DNA of 64,000 nt from DASQPA01 sp963757335 (GTDB lineage: Bacteria; Acidobacteriota; Thermoanaerobaculia; Multivoradales; UBA5704): assembly GCA_963757335.1 (NCBI GenBank), contig CAVWRJ010000017.1, positions 101,395 to 165,394 of the forward strand, read 5' to 3'. A program made the position numbers and the translations under genes. Below are positions 10,248 to 20,323 of the stretch, in pieces; position 1 is the first letter of the stretch; each line of letters starts with the position of its first letter. A model generated the notes under the pieces. It saw only the letters and a program-made list of their open reading frames with translations, searched no databases and was not told the DNA's origin.

Positions 10248-11406
10248 GCGCCCCGCACCCCGAGCTCCTGGCGCTCCGCGCCGAGTTCCCCATCCTCGAA
10301 CGCACCACCTACCTGATCAACAACTCCCTGGGGGCCATGCCGCGCGCCGTCCACCAGGAGGTCGAGACCTTCGCCCGGCAGTGGGAGGAGCGCGGGGTAC
10401 GGGCCTGGCACGAGGGTTGGTGGGAGATGGCGGTGACCACGGGCGACCTCCTGGCGCCGCTCTTGGGCGTCCAGCCGGGGAGCATCGCCATGCACCAGAA
10501 CGTGGCGGTGGCGGCGGCGGTCTTCCTCTCGGCCATCGACTATCCGGCCGAGCGCAATCGGATCGTCTACACCGGGCTCAACTTCCCCAACGTCATGTAC
10601 CTTCTCGGACGGGGAGCAGAAGAAGGGGGCCGAGATCGTCACCGTCCCCTCGGACGACGGAATCGGCGTCCCCACCGAGCGGCTGCTGGCGGCGATCGAC
10701 GAGCGGACCCGGCTCGTGCCGGTCTCGCACACCCTCTTCAGGAGCGCCTTCGTGCAGGATGCGAAGGCGATCGCCGAGCGCTGCCGGGAGGTGGGGGCGG
10801 TCCTCCTCCTCGACGTCTACCAGTCGACCGGGGTGATGCCGCTCGCCCTCGAGGAGTGGGGGGTGCACGCCGCCATGGGCGGCTCGGTCAAGTGGCTCTG
10901 CGGCGGCCCCGGCGCCGGCTACCTCTGGGTCCAGCCGGATTTCGCCGAGACGCTTCAAGCCGACGGTGACCGGCTGGCAGGCCGACGACGAGCCCTTCGC
11001 CTTCCGTCCCGGGCCCATCCACCGCGCCCACGGCGCCTGGCGTTTCCTGACCGGCACGCCGAACATCCCGGCCCTCTACTCCTGCCGGGCGGGCTACAAG
11101 ATCGTCGCCGGAGTCGGGGCGCAGAAGATCCGCGAGCGCTCGCTCGGCCTGACCACCCACCTGATGGACGCCGCCGAGGCGGCAGGTTTTACCGTGCGGA
11201 CCCCGCGCGATCCCCACCACCGGGGCGGCACGGTCTCCGTCTGGCACCCCGAGGCCGAGCGGCTGACGAGAGAGCTGATCGCGAGAGAGATCGTCTGCGA
11301 CTACCGCCCCAACGCCGGCATCCGGCTCTCGCCGCACTTCTACAACACCGAGGCGGAGTGCGACCACGCCATCGAGACGCTCACGGAGCTGGCGGAACGG
11401 GTGTAG
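10235..11406 (+). CDS. Class V PLP-dependent aminotransferase / kynureninase-like enzyme, two frameshifts
   Basis: Three frames join into one fold-type I PLP enzyme of about 390 residues. Frame 1 (10235 to about 10602) has YLINNSLGAMPRAV and MHQNVAVAAAVFLSAI. Frame 2 (about 10603 to 10952) has LLLDVYQSTGVMPL with the PLP-binding Asp, then GGSVKWLCGGPGAG with the Schiff-base Lys. Frame 3 (about 10955 to 11406) has HRAHGAWRFLTGTPNIPALY and the C-terminal domain. Each junction is explained by one extra base (TACCTTC, CTTCAAG), and the residues on either side connect smoothly, so sequence errors are likely. The pattern fits kynureninase or cysteine desulfurase-like proteins. It ends the catabolic operon, and its 3' end overlaps the convergent hydrolase gene by 26 bp. 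Confidence 0.78.
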
Positions 11407-13174
11407 GGGGGGAGGCCCCGGTCACCAGCTGGGGGGTGACGCTCTTCTTCTTCCGCCGTTCCCCGACCGGGACCGCGAACCGGATGTAGCGGTGCCAGAC
11501 AAAGGTCAGATCGAAGAGGAGCGCGACCAGCCACCAGAGATACAAGAACACCGCTCCCGCCAGGAAGACTGGCCACAGGTTGCCGTGGACGGAGGTGTCC
11601 TTGAGATGGACAGCGACGACGCAGGCCACGGCGAGGGCGCCAGGGATCAGCAGCGCGCGCATTCCCAGCTTCGGGAAAAGCGCGGAAATAACATAGATCG
11701 CTCCGACGAGAACCATCGCGATCCCAGAGAGCCCAAGCCCCGACCCAGGAAGTGGATCGCTGACGAGCCGGTACCCTAAGTCGCCGGTGTGGAGGCCAGA
11801 GGAGAACGCCCGAAACCCGGCGATGGAGAGGAGGAAGAAAAGGCCTCCGAACAAGCGCCAGTACCAGACCCGGGTCAAACGCGGCATGCGTGCCATCACC
11901 GTGATTCCGGCCAAAAGACAGCTGATACCTGCCACGATGCTGAAGACGGGTCGAAGCCCCTCCCTCAACTCATCCGGCGTCAGGAATCCATGGACCGCTT
12001 TGTAGAGGACCAGCACGGCGCAGAAGAGGAGCGCCGCGGCACCCAGATAGGGCACGACCCAACTGACGATCCGTGCTTTCGCCTTGCTTTGCGGCGCTCT
12101 CTTGTAGCTTTCGGCCACAGGTTTCGGCGCCGCCGGTAGGCTCTTCGCCTCGATTTCCGGCATGGCCTTAACTTCCGCCGGAGCCCTGACCACGACGTTG
12201 TCGATGAAGTGGTCGAATACGTCCGCATCCTGCCAATAGTCGTTGTGGGCCTTGCCCGGCAACGGATACCGCGCGAAGCCATGGTCGTTGGTGGCAGGGA
12301 AATGGAAGACGTTCTCCCAGGACCCACTCGCGAATCGCTGGCGGGCCGTCTCCAACTCGAAACCGACGGGATCGCCGTAGTCATAGTAGTTGTGCCACTC
12401 GATGGGCGGGTCGAGCTGGCTGCAAGGTTTTTCGAAAGTTGCGAACAGCTCGGGCCAGAGGATCAGATGCTTGTCGATCGGCGAGCCGATGGTCATCAAA
12501 CCGCGGATTTTAGAGATCCATGGATTATTTTGGGCGCAGAGCGCGGTGAGCAGTCCCAAGAGGGTGACGACCGTGCCTTCGCTATGGGCGACGAGGTAGA
12601 TTTCCTCCGCGTCCTGGAGCTGGTCGTCCACGGCCTGCATCAGTTCCGCGAAGATCTGGCCGATCTGGCCGCCCTGCTCTTTGAACTCGGCCACGATCTG
12701 CACGTCGTCCAAGAAGTCGACCAGCACTTTCTTGAGATCGAACGAAAAGACACCCATCTTTCCGGCCAAGAAAAACAGCCGTTCCAGCACGTCGATCGTC
12801 TGCAGCATCTCGCCCAGGACCTGCTCGATCATGCGCGCGTCGGCGTCCTTGAGGGTCGTCGATGGACGCTGGTGCACGCGACCGATGATTGTTTTCACCC
12901 AGGGCTGGACGTCCTCAAGGACATACCCTTTTTTGACGACCTCGCGCGGGATGTCGGCCCAGTAGACCTCGGCGAAGCCGAAGCCGCTGAGCCCCGGCGG
13001 GCTGTTCGGGGTGAAGACCACGGCGTTTCCAGAGGGCTGGAAGTTGCCTAGCGGCACCGCGGCAGTTCCGCCGAAGTAGCGGCTGAACTGCGCCAGCACC
13101 TGCTGGACCGTAGCGAAGCGCGTTTGATCGCCGATGCCATGAACGGCGACGATGATCTTTTTGACCGGAGCCAT
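11381..13174 (-). CDS. Serine hydrolase (lipase-like) fused to a six-helix membrane domain
   Basis: The 597-residue protein starts at an ATG preceded by GGGAGG. Residues 1-350 form an alpha/beta-hydrolase-like unit: IIVAVHGIGDQTRF gives the HG oxyanion segment, YLVAHSEGTVVTLLG the nucleophile elbow (Ser in AHSEGT), GLMTIGSPIDK follows, and NDHGFARYPL or AHNDYW could supply the His. About six hydrophobic helices follow between residues 385 and 575 (for example YLGAAALLFCAVLVLYKAV and WPVFLAGAVFLYLWWLVALL), ending in a basic Pro-rich tail. It is therefore an inner-membrane enzyme with a cytosolic catalytic domain. The substrate (lipid or ester) is unknown. It is transcribed away from the DUF2059 gene. 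Confidence 0.7.
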   Translation of the reverse strand: MAPVKKIIVAVHGIGDQTRFATVQQVLAQFSRYFGGTAAVPLGNFQPSGNAVVFTPNSPPGLSGFGFAEVYWADIPREVVKKGYVLEDVQPWVKTIIGRVHQRPSTTLKDADARMIEQVLGEMLQTIDVLERLFFLAGKMGVFSFDLKKVLVDFLDDVQIVAEFKEQGGQIGQIFAELMQAVDDQLQDAEEIYLVAHSEGTVVTLLGLLTALCAQNNPWISKIRGLMTIGSPIDKHLILWPELFATFEKPCSQLDPPIEWHNYYDYGDPVGFELETARQRFASGSWENVFHFPATNDHGFARYPLPGKAHNDYWQDADVFDHFIDNVVVRAPAEVKAMPEIEAKSLPAAPKPVAESYKRAPQSKAKARIVSWVVPYLGAAALLFCAVLVLYKAVHGFLTPDELREGLRPVFSIVAGISCLLAGITVMARMPRLTRVWYWRLFGGLFFLLSIAGFRAFSSGLHTGDLGYRLVSDPLPGSGLGLSGIAMVLVGAIYVISALFPKLGMRALLIPGALAVACVVAVHLKDTSVHGNLWPVFLAGAVFLYLWWLVALLFDLTFVWHRYIRFAVPVGERRKKKSVTPQLVTGASPPTPVPPAP

Positions 13175-13307
13175 CAGGACCTCCCTTCGTGGGCCTCCAA
13201 ATGCTTGGGACGGACGGAATCCGTAAATTCCGCGAGGAACCTCCGCCGCGGTTCGCTTCCAGGATCTGCATAATAGACACCACAACCCGCAACCGAAAGG
13301 GGAGCCC

Positions 13308-13782
13308 ATGAAGAGGTGCACCGTAGCCGCCGTTCTCGCCCTGCTGTGCCTGGCCGTCTCCGCCCACGCCCAGCAGCGGCCAGCTGTCGCCGGCACGCCC
13401 GAGCAGGCCAGTCTCGACCGCGACATCCGCCATCTCCTCGAGCTCAGCGGGAGCTCGAAGCTCGCCATCGCAGATGGTGGCGGCCTTGATCCCGAACCTC
13501 AAGCAGATGGCGCCCGACGCTCCCGCCGGCTTCTGGGACGAGTTCGCCAAGGAGGTCGACCCCCAGCAGCTGATCGAGATGATCGTGCCGATCTACAAGA
13601 AGCACCTCTCCCACGACGACATCCGCGCCGCGATCGCCTTCTACGAATCGCCAGCCGGCCGGAACCTGGTCGCCAACCAGCCGGCGATCCTCCAGGACTC
13701 GATGGCCGCCGGCCAGCAGTGGGGCCAACAGCTGGCCCAGCAGGCGATGGCCAAGGTGAAGCAGGCGAAGGCCAAGCACTAG
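13308..13782 (+). CDS. Secreted DUF2059 domain protein, one frameshift
   Basis: A Sec signal peptide (KRCTVAAVLALLCLAVSAHA) is followed by a DUF2059 domain of about 130 residues. The C-terminal half, from about 13474, carries GFWDEFAKEVDPQQLIEMIVPIYKKHLS, DIRAAIAFYESPAGRNL and a Gln/Lys-rich end. The reading frame changes at about 13471: reading ATC CAG ATG instead of ATCGCAGATG restores a continuous domain, so one extra base is present. DUF2059 proteins are periplasmic and of unknown function. The stop codon overlaps the stop of the convergent M28 peptidase gene. Confidence 0.75.
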
Positions 13783-15154
13783 GCGGCGGCCGGCGGCTCG
13801 CGGAGGCAGAGGACGGTCCACGCCGCGAGCGTGCCGGCGAGGAGGAGCGTGGTGGCCGGCCCCAGGGCGTAGCGGCCGACGAGCCCCAGGGCGGCGGCGC
13901 CGCCGATCGCCAGCAGGAGGAGGAGCGCGGGAGCGAGCCCGAGGCCGATCCAGAGCGCCCGCCGCGCCGGCCGAGCGCGGCGGGACGTGGGCGAGGAGGG
14001 CCGCCGGGTAGAGCAGGATCGAGAAGACCGGGGCGACGAAAATCGCGGCGAGGAGGAGCATGCGGAAGGCGAAGCCCGGCAGCGCCGTCCGCTGGCGCCG
14101 GTGCCGGAGGACGAGCAGCCCCCAGAGCAGGAACCCCACCCAGTAGAGATCGCGCCGCAGCCAGACCCGGCCGAAGGCCACCAGATACTGATCCTCGGGG
14201 AGCGGCCGTCCGGCCAGATGGTCGAGCCGGCGCACCGCCGCGGCCGTCGCGGTCGTCCAGCGTTCTAGGCGGGCCGGGTCGAGCCGGTCGGCGGTGTCGG
14301 TCGGCCGGTGGTAGGCCGGGTCGAGGTGGAGGAGCGAGTTGTCGGAGAGGGTGGCGGCGGGGACCCCCGCGGCCACGAAGGCGTCGCTGTCCGCCCCGAA
14401 GTGGGAGACCGTGGCGCGCAGGACGAGCTGGGCGGGGAGCGAGCCCGCGGGTCTCGACGAAGGCCGGCCGCCAGCCTACCGCCTCGCCGCTTTCGAGCAG
14501 GGCATGCACCAGCCAGCCCGGGGCCAGAGTCCGCTCGCCCCTCCGCCGGACGGGGAAGGAGAGGATCACCGGGCCGGCGCTCTCTCGCCAGCCCAACATC
14601 TCCAGGTTGACCGCGGCGAGGATGCGGTCCCGGCCGGCCGGGCCGAGGGCGGCGAGCCAGGCGCGGCTGCCGAGGTCGCCCCCTTCCTCGCCGTCCAGGA
14701 GGAGCACCCGCACGGTGTGCTGCCGGGGGGTACGGGCGAGATCCTTCACGGCGGCGAGAACGGTGGCGCAGCCCGAGGCGTCGTCCTCCGCGCCGGGGCT
14801 CCGCCGCACCGTGTCGTAGTGAGCCGAGAGCACGATCTCGTCGCCCGTCGCCCCGGGAAGGACGCCGGTCAGGCTGCTGAGGGGTACCCGGCCGGGAGCC
14901 GGGATCTCCGTGACCCCGGTGAGTCCGGCCTGGAGCATCGCCTGGCGCAGCAGGGCGAGCGCCGCGGCGTGGGCGGGGGTGCCTGGCGGCCGGGGGCCGT
15001 ACCGGGCGAGGGCGGAGACGAGGGCCCGGGCGTCGGTCGGCGGCCCGCATCGCCGCCATCGCCGCATCGGCGCCATCGGCGCCATCGCCCCCGAAGCCCC
15101 GGCGGCCCCGGAGGTGAAGATGGCGACGAGTGCGAAAAGTAGGAAACTGCGCAT
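13779..15154 (-). CDS. M28-family zinc aminopeptidase with C-terminal membrane segments, two frameshifts
   Basis: A signal peptide (RSFLLFALVAIFTSGAAGA) is followed by an M28 peptidase domain. IVLSAHYDTV and GAEDDASGCA supply the metal-binding His/Asp, LLLDGEEGGDLGSRAWL the catalytic Glu pair, and SDNSLLHLDPAYHRPTDTADRLD the last His. Hydrophobic helices follow (YWVGFLLWGLLVL, FAFRMLLLAAIFVAPVFSILL, and a third Leu-rich pair ending at 13779). Three frames must be joined, with shifts near 14440 and near 13980. The halves connect at the expected places, so the protein should be about 457 residues. It would be exported and act on peptides outside the cytoplasm. Family members release N-terminal residues using two Zn2+ ions. 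Confidence 0.75.
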
Positions 15155-15263
15155 AGGGCGAGGTCCGTATCCTAACAGGGGAGCGAATCCGCCGCTTCGG
15201 GACACCTTTATGGGTGACAGGCGTGTACGGAGGACAGCGGGTTGAGACGCTAGCGCTGAAGGG

Positions 15264-15293
15264 TTGGCTTGCTTAGACGCCTTGGCGTATACT
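15264..15293 (+). promoter_or_regulatory. Sigma-70-like promoter upstream of the HD-GYP gene
   Basis: TTGGCT at 15264-15269 and TATACT at 15288-15293 are separated by 18 bp. The -10 box matches consensus in five of six positions. It lies about 130 bp before the likely TTG start at 15422. Confidence 0.5.
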
Positions 15294-15421
15294 CGCGCGT
15301 ACTTTAAGACAGCGGTCGCGATCATCGGACGGTAGAGACTCTGAGGTTCGGTCCGTCCGGTTCGATTCCTTGCTTTGGGAGGGTGCGGGGCACGGGTCCC
15401 GTCATCCTTTGGAGTCGTGAG

Positions 15422-17185
15422 TTGAGCTTACGCAAGAAGATTTTCCTCTTCACGGCGATCCTCGTCTCGGTGGTTTTCGCGACGGCGCTCCTGCTCGTCC
15501 AGAAGCAGGTCGAATCGGCGACCCTGGCGGACAATCAGCAGCGCCTGCGGGCCACGGCCCTCGCCTTGGAGGAGCACGAGCAGGACGTCCTCCGCAACCG
15601 GCAGGAGCGGGGGAGGCTCCTCGCCCGGGCGCCGCAGCTGGCGGCGGTGCTGGAGCGCCGGGACCGGGCGGCGGCGGCGCTCCTCGCGCGGAGCCTGCGC
15701 CAGTGGCTCCCCGGGACCCAGCTCCTCGCCCTGGCGGCGGCCGACGGCACCCTCTTCGCCGCCGACGGCTTCCCCGGCCGGTTCGAAACCTCCGACCTGG
15801 CGACCGTCGAACCCCTCCGCTCGGCCCTCGCCGGTGGCCAGGGGCACGGCTGGTGGATCGTCGGCGACAGGCTTTGCGACGTGGTGTCGGTGCCGGTGGA
15901 GAGCCTCGCCGGCGGGCGGCGGGTGGGGGCGGTCCTCGTCGGGGTCGACGCCGGCAGCACCGCCGCCCGCCACCTGCGGAGTCTCGTCCAGACCGACCTC
16001 TTGGTCGTCGCCGCCGACGGCCGGGTGCTCGCCAGCTCGCTGCCCGCGGCTCAGGCGCGCGAGGCGGCCCGCCGCCAGCCTCTCCTGGACGGCACGCAGC
16101 CGCGGCGGATCGAAGTCCACGGCATGGCCTACTTGGCCGTCGAACGGGTCGTTCCCCTCGATTTCAGCGATCTGGCGATCGTGGCGGTCGTCGTTGGCGG
16201 CCGCTTCGCCCAGATCCTCCTTCGTCCGCTGGACGGCTCCGAGCAGCTCGCCTACCAGATCGGCCGCGGGCTCCTCCTCATCGGTCTCGTCGCCTTCGTC
16301 CTCGCCTTCATCTTCGCCTGGCTGGGGGCGCGGCGCATTACGCTCCCGCTCCGCCGGCTCTCTGCCACCATGTCGGAGATGGCGCGAACCGGCGAGCTGG
16401 AGAGCGATTTCCCCAGCGCCGGTGGGGACCGCGAGGTGCAGCTCATCGAGAAGACCTTCCGCCAGCTGCTGGTCTCGCTGGAGGAGTCGCAGCGCGCCCG
16501 CGAGCGCTCCTATGTCGAGGCGGTGGGCGCCGTGGTCACCGCGGCGGACGCCCGCGACCACGAGACGACCGGCCATTCCTTCAGGGTGGCCCACTATGCC
16601 GTGGCCCTCGCCCGCAACATGGGCGTCAAGGGCGGCCAGCTGAAGGCGATCGAGTGGGGGGCCCTGCTCCACGACGTGGGCAAGATGGTGGTGCCGGACG
16701 AGATTCTCAGGAAGAGCGGACCGCTCACCGACGACGAGTGGCACATCATGCGCCAGCACCCCAACTGGGGCTTCGACATGCTGGCCGAGGTCGGCTTCCT
16801 GCAGCAGCCGGCGTTAGAGATCGTCTACAGCCATCACGAGCGCTGGGACGGCAAGGGATACCCGCGCGGCCTCTCCGCCGAGGACATCCCTCTCGCGGCC
16901 CGCATCTTCGCCGCCGTCGACACCTACGACGCGATCACCTCCGACCGCCCCTACCGGCGGGCGCACAGCCACCAGGCCGCGATCGCCGAGCTGCAGCGGG
17001 TCTCCGGCCAGCAGCTCGATCCGCGGGTGGTCGAGTCCTTCAGCCGCATCCCCGAGGTCGAGCTGCGCCGCCTGCGCGAGCTGTGCAAGCGCTTCCACCC
17101 GGGCCTGGCGCTCCCCTCGGACCTCTTCGTCGGCCTCCCCGAGACCGGCCCCCGGCGCGCCGTCGAGGACGTCCGCGCTCGCTAG
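15422..17185 (+). CDS. Membrane HD-GYP domain phosphodiesterase with HAMP-like linker
   Basis: From the N terminus the protein has a transmembrane helix (KKIFLFTAILVSVVFATALLLV), an extracytoplasmic cache-like sensor region of about 220 residues, a second membrane helix (GLLLIGLVAFVLAFIFAWLGA), a HAMP segment, and an HD-GYP domain. The HD-GYP domain has LLHDVGKMVVPDEIL (HD pair), HPNWGFDML, SHHERWDGKGYPRGL (GYP motif) and DTYDAITSDRPYR. It should hydrolyse cyclic di-GMP in response to an external signal. TTG at 15422 is preferred because GGAG sits seven bases upstream. A GTG at 15383 in the same frame is possible but has poor ribosome-binding-site spacing. Confidence 0.88.
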   Translation: MSLRKKIFLFTAILVSVVFATALLLVQKQVESATLADNQQRLRATALALEEHEQDVLRNRQERGRLLARAPQLAAVLERRDRAAAALLARSLRQWLPGTQLLALAAADGTLFAADGFPGRFETSDLATVEPLRSALAGGQGHGWWIVGDRLCDVVSVPVESLAGGRRVGAVLVGVDAGSTAARHLRSLVQTDLLVVAADGRVLASSLPAAQAREAARRQPLLDGTQPRRIEVHGMAYLAVERVVPLDFSDLAIVAVVVGGRFAQILLRPLDGSEQLAYQIGRGLLLIGLVAFVLAFIFAWLGARRITLPLRRLSATMSEMARTGELESDFPSAGGDREVQLIEKTFRQLLVSLEESQRARERSYVEAVGAVVTAADARDHETTGHSFRVAHYAVALARNMGVKGGQLKAIEWGALLHDVGKMVVPDEILRKSGPLTDDEWHIMRQHPNWGFDMLAEVGFLQQPALEIVYSHHERWDGKGYPRGLSAEDIPLAARIFAAVDTYDAITSDRPYRRAHSHQAAIAELQRVSGQQLDPRVVESFSRIPEVELRRLRELCKRFHPGLALPSDLFVGLPETGPRRAVEDVRAR

Positions 17186-17191
17186 AAGGCT

Positions 17192-17262
17192 CGGTTTGGC
17201 TCCTGCGGTCTGCTCCCTCGGGCGCTCCGCGCAGCCAGTCGCAGGTCCTCGGAGCCAAACCG
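17192..17262. repeat. Conserved-loop/variable-stem intergenic element, copy A
   Basis: A perfect 12-bp inverted repeat (CGGTTTGGCTCC at 17192-17203, GGAGCCAAACCG at 17251-17262) encloses a 47-nt loop containing GGGCGCTCCGCGCAGCCAGT. The same loop core recurs at about 39410 with completely different stem arms. This copy sits between the convergent HD-GYP and sigma-54 activator genes, where a bidirectional terminator would be expected. Confidence 0.7.
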
Positions 17263-17277
17263 GCCAGCGACCTGCCC

Positions 17278-18260
17278 TCAGGGTATCCCGTACCGTTTCC
17301 GCTTCTCCCACAAAGACTTCCGGCTGATCCCCAGGAGGTCGGCCGCCAGCCGCTGGTTCCCCCGCGTGTAGGCGAGAGCGCCGCGGATCGCCTCCTTCTC
17401 CATCTCGACGAGCGGTCGCGGCCGGCTCTCGATCGCGCCGGGTGGCGGCGCCGGGTCGAGCGGCGCGAGCGGATCGCGGGTATCTTTTAGATCCTTAGGA
17501 TCGTGGGGATCGTTGTCCGTCATCACCAGACAGCGCTCGAGCAGGTTGCGGAGCTCGCGCAGGTTTCCCGGCCAGGGGTAGTCGTGGAACCAGGCGAGGG
17601 CCGACGGGGCGAGGGTGAGGCCGGGACGGCCGAAGCGCTCCCCGAGGTCGGCCAGGAGGTGGGCGGCGATCGCTGGCAGGTCGGCCTGACGCTCGCGGAG
17701 CGGCGGCAGGCGAAAGGCGAGGACTTCCAGGCGATAGAAGAGGTCCTGCCGGAAAGCGCCGCGGGCCACCCGCAGGGGGAGGTCCTCGGAGGCGGTGGCG
17801 ACGAAGCGCACGTCGGCATCGATCTCCGGGCCGCCCGAGGGGGGCGTAGCGCCGCTCGGACCAGAAGGCGCAGGAGCTTCCCCTGAACGGCGAGCGGGAG
17901 CTCCTCGATCTGGTCGAGCACCAGGGTGCCACCGGCCGCCCGCGCCACCCGCCCCTCGATCGCCCGGTCGGCGCCGGTGAAGGCGCCCGCCCGGTAACCG
18001 AAGATCTCGCTCTCGAAGAGCGAGCTGGGGAGGCTCGCCACGTCGACCTCGACGAGCGGCCCCGCCGCTCGGCGGCTGGCCTGGTGGAGAGCGCGGGCGA
18101 GGGTCGAGCGGCCGCTCCCGGATTCGCCGAGGAGGAGGATCGGCGCTTCGCTCGCCGCCGCCCGCTCCACTCCCGGGAGCGCCCCGGCGAGGACCGGGAA
18201 GTCGCGGGCGAGACGGGCGAGGGAGAGAGGGGTCGCTGCTGGGATCGGGATCGCCGGCTC
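17278..18260 (-). CDS. Sigma-54-dependent transcriptional activator, one frameshift, start unresolved
   Basis: An AAA+ sigma-54 interaction domain and a C-terminal Fis-type helix-turn-helix are recognisable. Visible motifs are the Walker A-like GESGSGRSTLARALHQ, the sigma-54-contact loop GAFTGAD, the Walker B-like GGTLVLDQIEELP, FRQDLFYRLEVLAFRLPPLR, YPWPGNLRELRNLLERCLV, and YTRGNQRLAADLLGISRKSLWEKRK at the end. The frame shifts once near 17830, where one base separates the two halves. There is no receiver domain. The coding frame runs up to the rsfS stop at 18260 without an obvious ATG, so the true start may be a non-standard codon or overlap rsfS (an in-frame ATG exists at 18392). It follows the rsfS operon on the same strand. 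Confidence 0.78.
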
Positions 18261-18655
18261 TAGGCCGGCCCGGTCTGGAAGTTCTGGGTGACGTCGGGCG
18301 CATCCGCCCAGAGGCGCTCCAGGGCGTAGAAGCCGCGGGTCTGCCCGTCGAAGACATGGACGACCAGGTCGCCGTAGTCGAGGAGCACCCACTGGCCCCG
18401 GTTGTAGCCCTCGATGTGCAGGGGGCGCGCCCCCTCTTCCCGCAGGCGCTCCTCGATACCGTTGGCGATCGCCTGCACCTGGCGTTCGTTGCTGCCGCTG
18501 CAGATGAGGAAGTAGTCGGTGAAGTCGCTGACGCGCGCGAGGTGGAGGACCTTCAAGTCGATGGCCTTGCGGTCGTCGGCTGCCGCCACCGCCTCGCGGA
18601 CGCGGATCGGGGTGTCGAGGGTAGCTTTTCGGGTAGTGTCGGCTTGTGCCTTCAT
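18260..18655 (-). CDS. rsfS: Ribosomal silencing factor RsfS
   Basis: The 131-residue product matches the RsfS/Iojap family: KAIDLKVLHLARVSDFTDYF, ICSGSNERQVQAIANGIEE, the GYNRGQWVLLDYGDLVVHVF core and a C-terminal FYALERLWADAP. RsfS binds L14 of the 50S subunit and blocks subunit joining when nutrients are scarce. The ATG overlaps the nadD stop by four bases (ATGA), and the nadD-rsfS order is widely conserved. A longer reading of the frame exists upstream but lies inside nadD. Confidence 0.92.
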   Translation of the reverse strand: MKAQADTTRKATLDTPIRVREAVAAADDRKAIDLKVLHLARVSDFTDYFLICSGSNERQVQAIANGIEERLREEGARPLHIEGYNRGQWVLLDYGDLVVHVFDGQTRGFYALERLWADAPDVTQNFQTGPA

Positions 18656-19263
18656 CGATAGAGCTGATACTTCCGCGCGTAGTCTAGCACCAAAGCCGGC
18701 ATGGCCTCGGGCGGCGGCGTCTCCCCGCGGGAGAGGATTCGGCGCAGTTGAGTGGACGAGGCATCGACCGGATCCTGATGCAAGAGGAGGACCCGGCCAC
18801 TGGCGGCCAGATCTCCGAGCTCCGGAGCCAGGGCCGCCGTCTTTAGGTCCCAGCCCGGGCGGGCGAGGACGACGATGTGGGCCAGGCGCGCGATGTCGCG
18901 GAAGCGCCACCAGCGGTGGAGCTCCAGGAAGGAGTCGCTCCCCATCAGCAGGTGGAGGTCGGCCTCCGGCATGGCGGTGCTGAACTCCTCCAGGGTGTCG
19001 ACGGTGTAGGCGGGCTTCCCCGGGGTGAGCTCGTGCGGCGAGGCGAAGAGCCCCTCCTCGGCTAAGAGCGCCAGCTCGACCATCGCGTACCGCGCGTAGG
19101 GGGGCGCCAGCTCGCGGAGCGGCTTGTGCGGCGGCTGGGCGGTGGGCAGGTAGATCACCCGCTCGAGCCCGAGGGACCGCCGCGCCTCCTGGATCGGCTG
19201 GACGTGCCCGCGGTGAACGGGGTCGAAGCTGCCCCCATAGAGACCGATCTTCGTCGTCTTCAA
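18652..19263 (-). CDS. nadD: Nicotinate-nucleotide adenylyltransferase
   Basis: The 203-residue protein has the nucleotidylyltransferase signature IGLYGGSFDPVHRGHV with its HxGH-like motif, followed by PPHKPL, LMGSDSFLELHRWWRF and SSTQLRRIL (the SxTxxR motif). It makes deamido-NAD from nicotinate mononucleotide and ATP. The start is TTG at 19263, overlapping the obg stop (TTGA), so it is probably translationally coupled to obg. Confidence 0.93.
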   Translation of the reverse strand: MKTTKIGLYGGSFDPVHRGHVQPIQEARRSLGLERVIYLPTAQPPHKPLRELAPPYARYAMVELALLAEEGLFASPHELTPGKPAYTVDTLEEFSTAMPEADLHLLMGSDSFLELHRWWRFRDIARLAHIVVLARPGWDLKTAALAPELGDLAASGRVLLLHQDPVDASSTQLRRILSRGETPPPEAMPALVLDYARKYQLYR

Positions 19264-20269
19264 GCGGGCTTCTTCTCCGCCGCCAGCCGCTCTTCCATCT
19301 CGATCACCAGCCGGTCCACCCCTTCGTGGGTCGCCGAGCTGATCTCGAGGTAGGGGAGGGAGCGCGCCATTGCCGCCGCCGCAGCTCCGTCTGCCGTTCG
19401 GGAACGGCGGAGTCGAGCTTGCTCCCCACCACCAGGCGCGGCCGCCCGAGGAGGCTCGCCTCGAAAGCCGCGAGCTCGCGCTCGACCGTGTCCAAGTCCG
19501 CCGCCGCGTCCCCCTCCGGGTTCGAGAGGTCGACCAGGTGGACGAGGACCCGGCAGCGCTCGACGTGGCGGAGGAACTGGAAGCCGAGGCCCGCCCCCTG
19601 GGCTGCTCCGGCGATCAGGCCCGGCAGGTCGGCGATGACGAAAGTCTCGTCGTAGGGGCCGCGGGCGACGACGCCGAGTTGGGGCACGAGGGTGGTGAAG
19701 GGGTAGTCGGCGATCTTCGGCCGGGCCGCCGAGACGACGCTGATGAGGGTCGACTTGCCGGCGTTGGGAGGCCCCACGACCCCGACGTCGGCGAGGAGCT
19801 TCAATTCGAGCCGGAGCCGCCGCTCCTCGCCGTCGCGGCCGGGATCGGCCCGGCGCGGCGCCTGGTTGGTGGCGGTGGCGAAGCGGGCGTTGCCCCGCCC
19901 GCCCCGTCCGCCGTCGGCGACCATCAGCCGCTCGCCGTCGGCGAGGATCTCGCCCCGGAGCTCGCCGGTCTCCGCATCGTAGACCTGGGTGCCCAGGGGG
20001 ACCGGCACGAGGAGGTCGTCTGCGGTCCTGCCGGTCTTGTTCGAGCCCTCGCCGTGGTGGCCGCGGTCGGCGGCGTAGAGCGAGGCGAAGCGCAGGTGAT
20101 AGAGGGTGTTGCGCTGCGCCTCCCCGACCAGGTAGACGGAGCCGCCGTCGCCGCCGTCGCCGCCCGAGGGGCCGCCCCGGGGGACGAACTTCTCCCGCCG
20201 GAAAGCCATGCAGCCGTTACCCCCACGCCCGGCTCGGACGTGGATGGTGGCTTCGTCTAAGAAGATCAA
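19260..20269 (-). CDS. obgE: GTPase Obg/CgtA, one frameshift near the C terminus
   Basis: The N-terminal Obg fold has the Gly-rich repeats (VRAGRGGNGCMAFRREKFVP, GGDGGDGGSV, GGRGGRGNARF). The G domain follows: GPPNAGKST (G1), DLPGLIAGA (G3) and GSKLD (G4). From about 19370 the frame changes. Reading ATGGCGCGCTCCCTC onward gives ISSATHEGVDRLVIEMEERL, the expected G5 SSAT and end of the domain, stopping at 19260. Because obg is essential in most bacteria and the lost frame is otherwise perfect, a missing base in the CGG run is the best explanation. Obg couples GTP status to 50S maturation and the stringent response. It sits in the conserved rplU-rpmA-obg order. Confidence 0.9.
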
Positions 20270-20296
20270 AATCGAGGAGGGGCCGGGAAGCCGGCC

Positions 20297-20318
20297 GGGC
20301 CCGGAAGGTTCCGGGCCC
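20297..20318 (-). terminator. GC-rich hairpin between rpmA and obg
   Basis: GGGCCCGGAA at 20297-20306 pairs perfectly with TTCCGGGCCC at 20309-20318. No T-tract follows in the minus direction, so it may be an attenuator or processing hairpin that lowers obg expression relative to the ribosomal protein genes, not a full terminator. Confidence 0.4.
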
Positions 20319-20323
20319 GGGGG

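Noticed and set aside
15340..15385. tRNA-like GGTTCGATTCC stretch upstream of the HD-GYP gene
   Set aside because: The bases around it do not form a T-stem, and no matching D- or acceptor stem is present.
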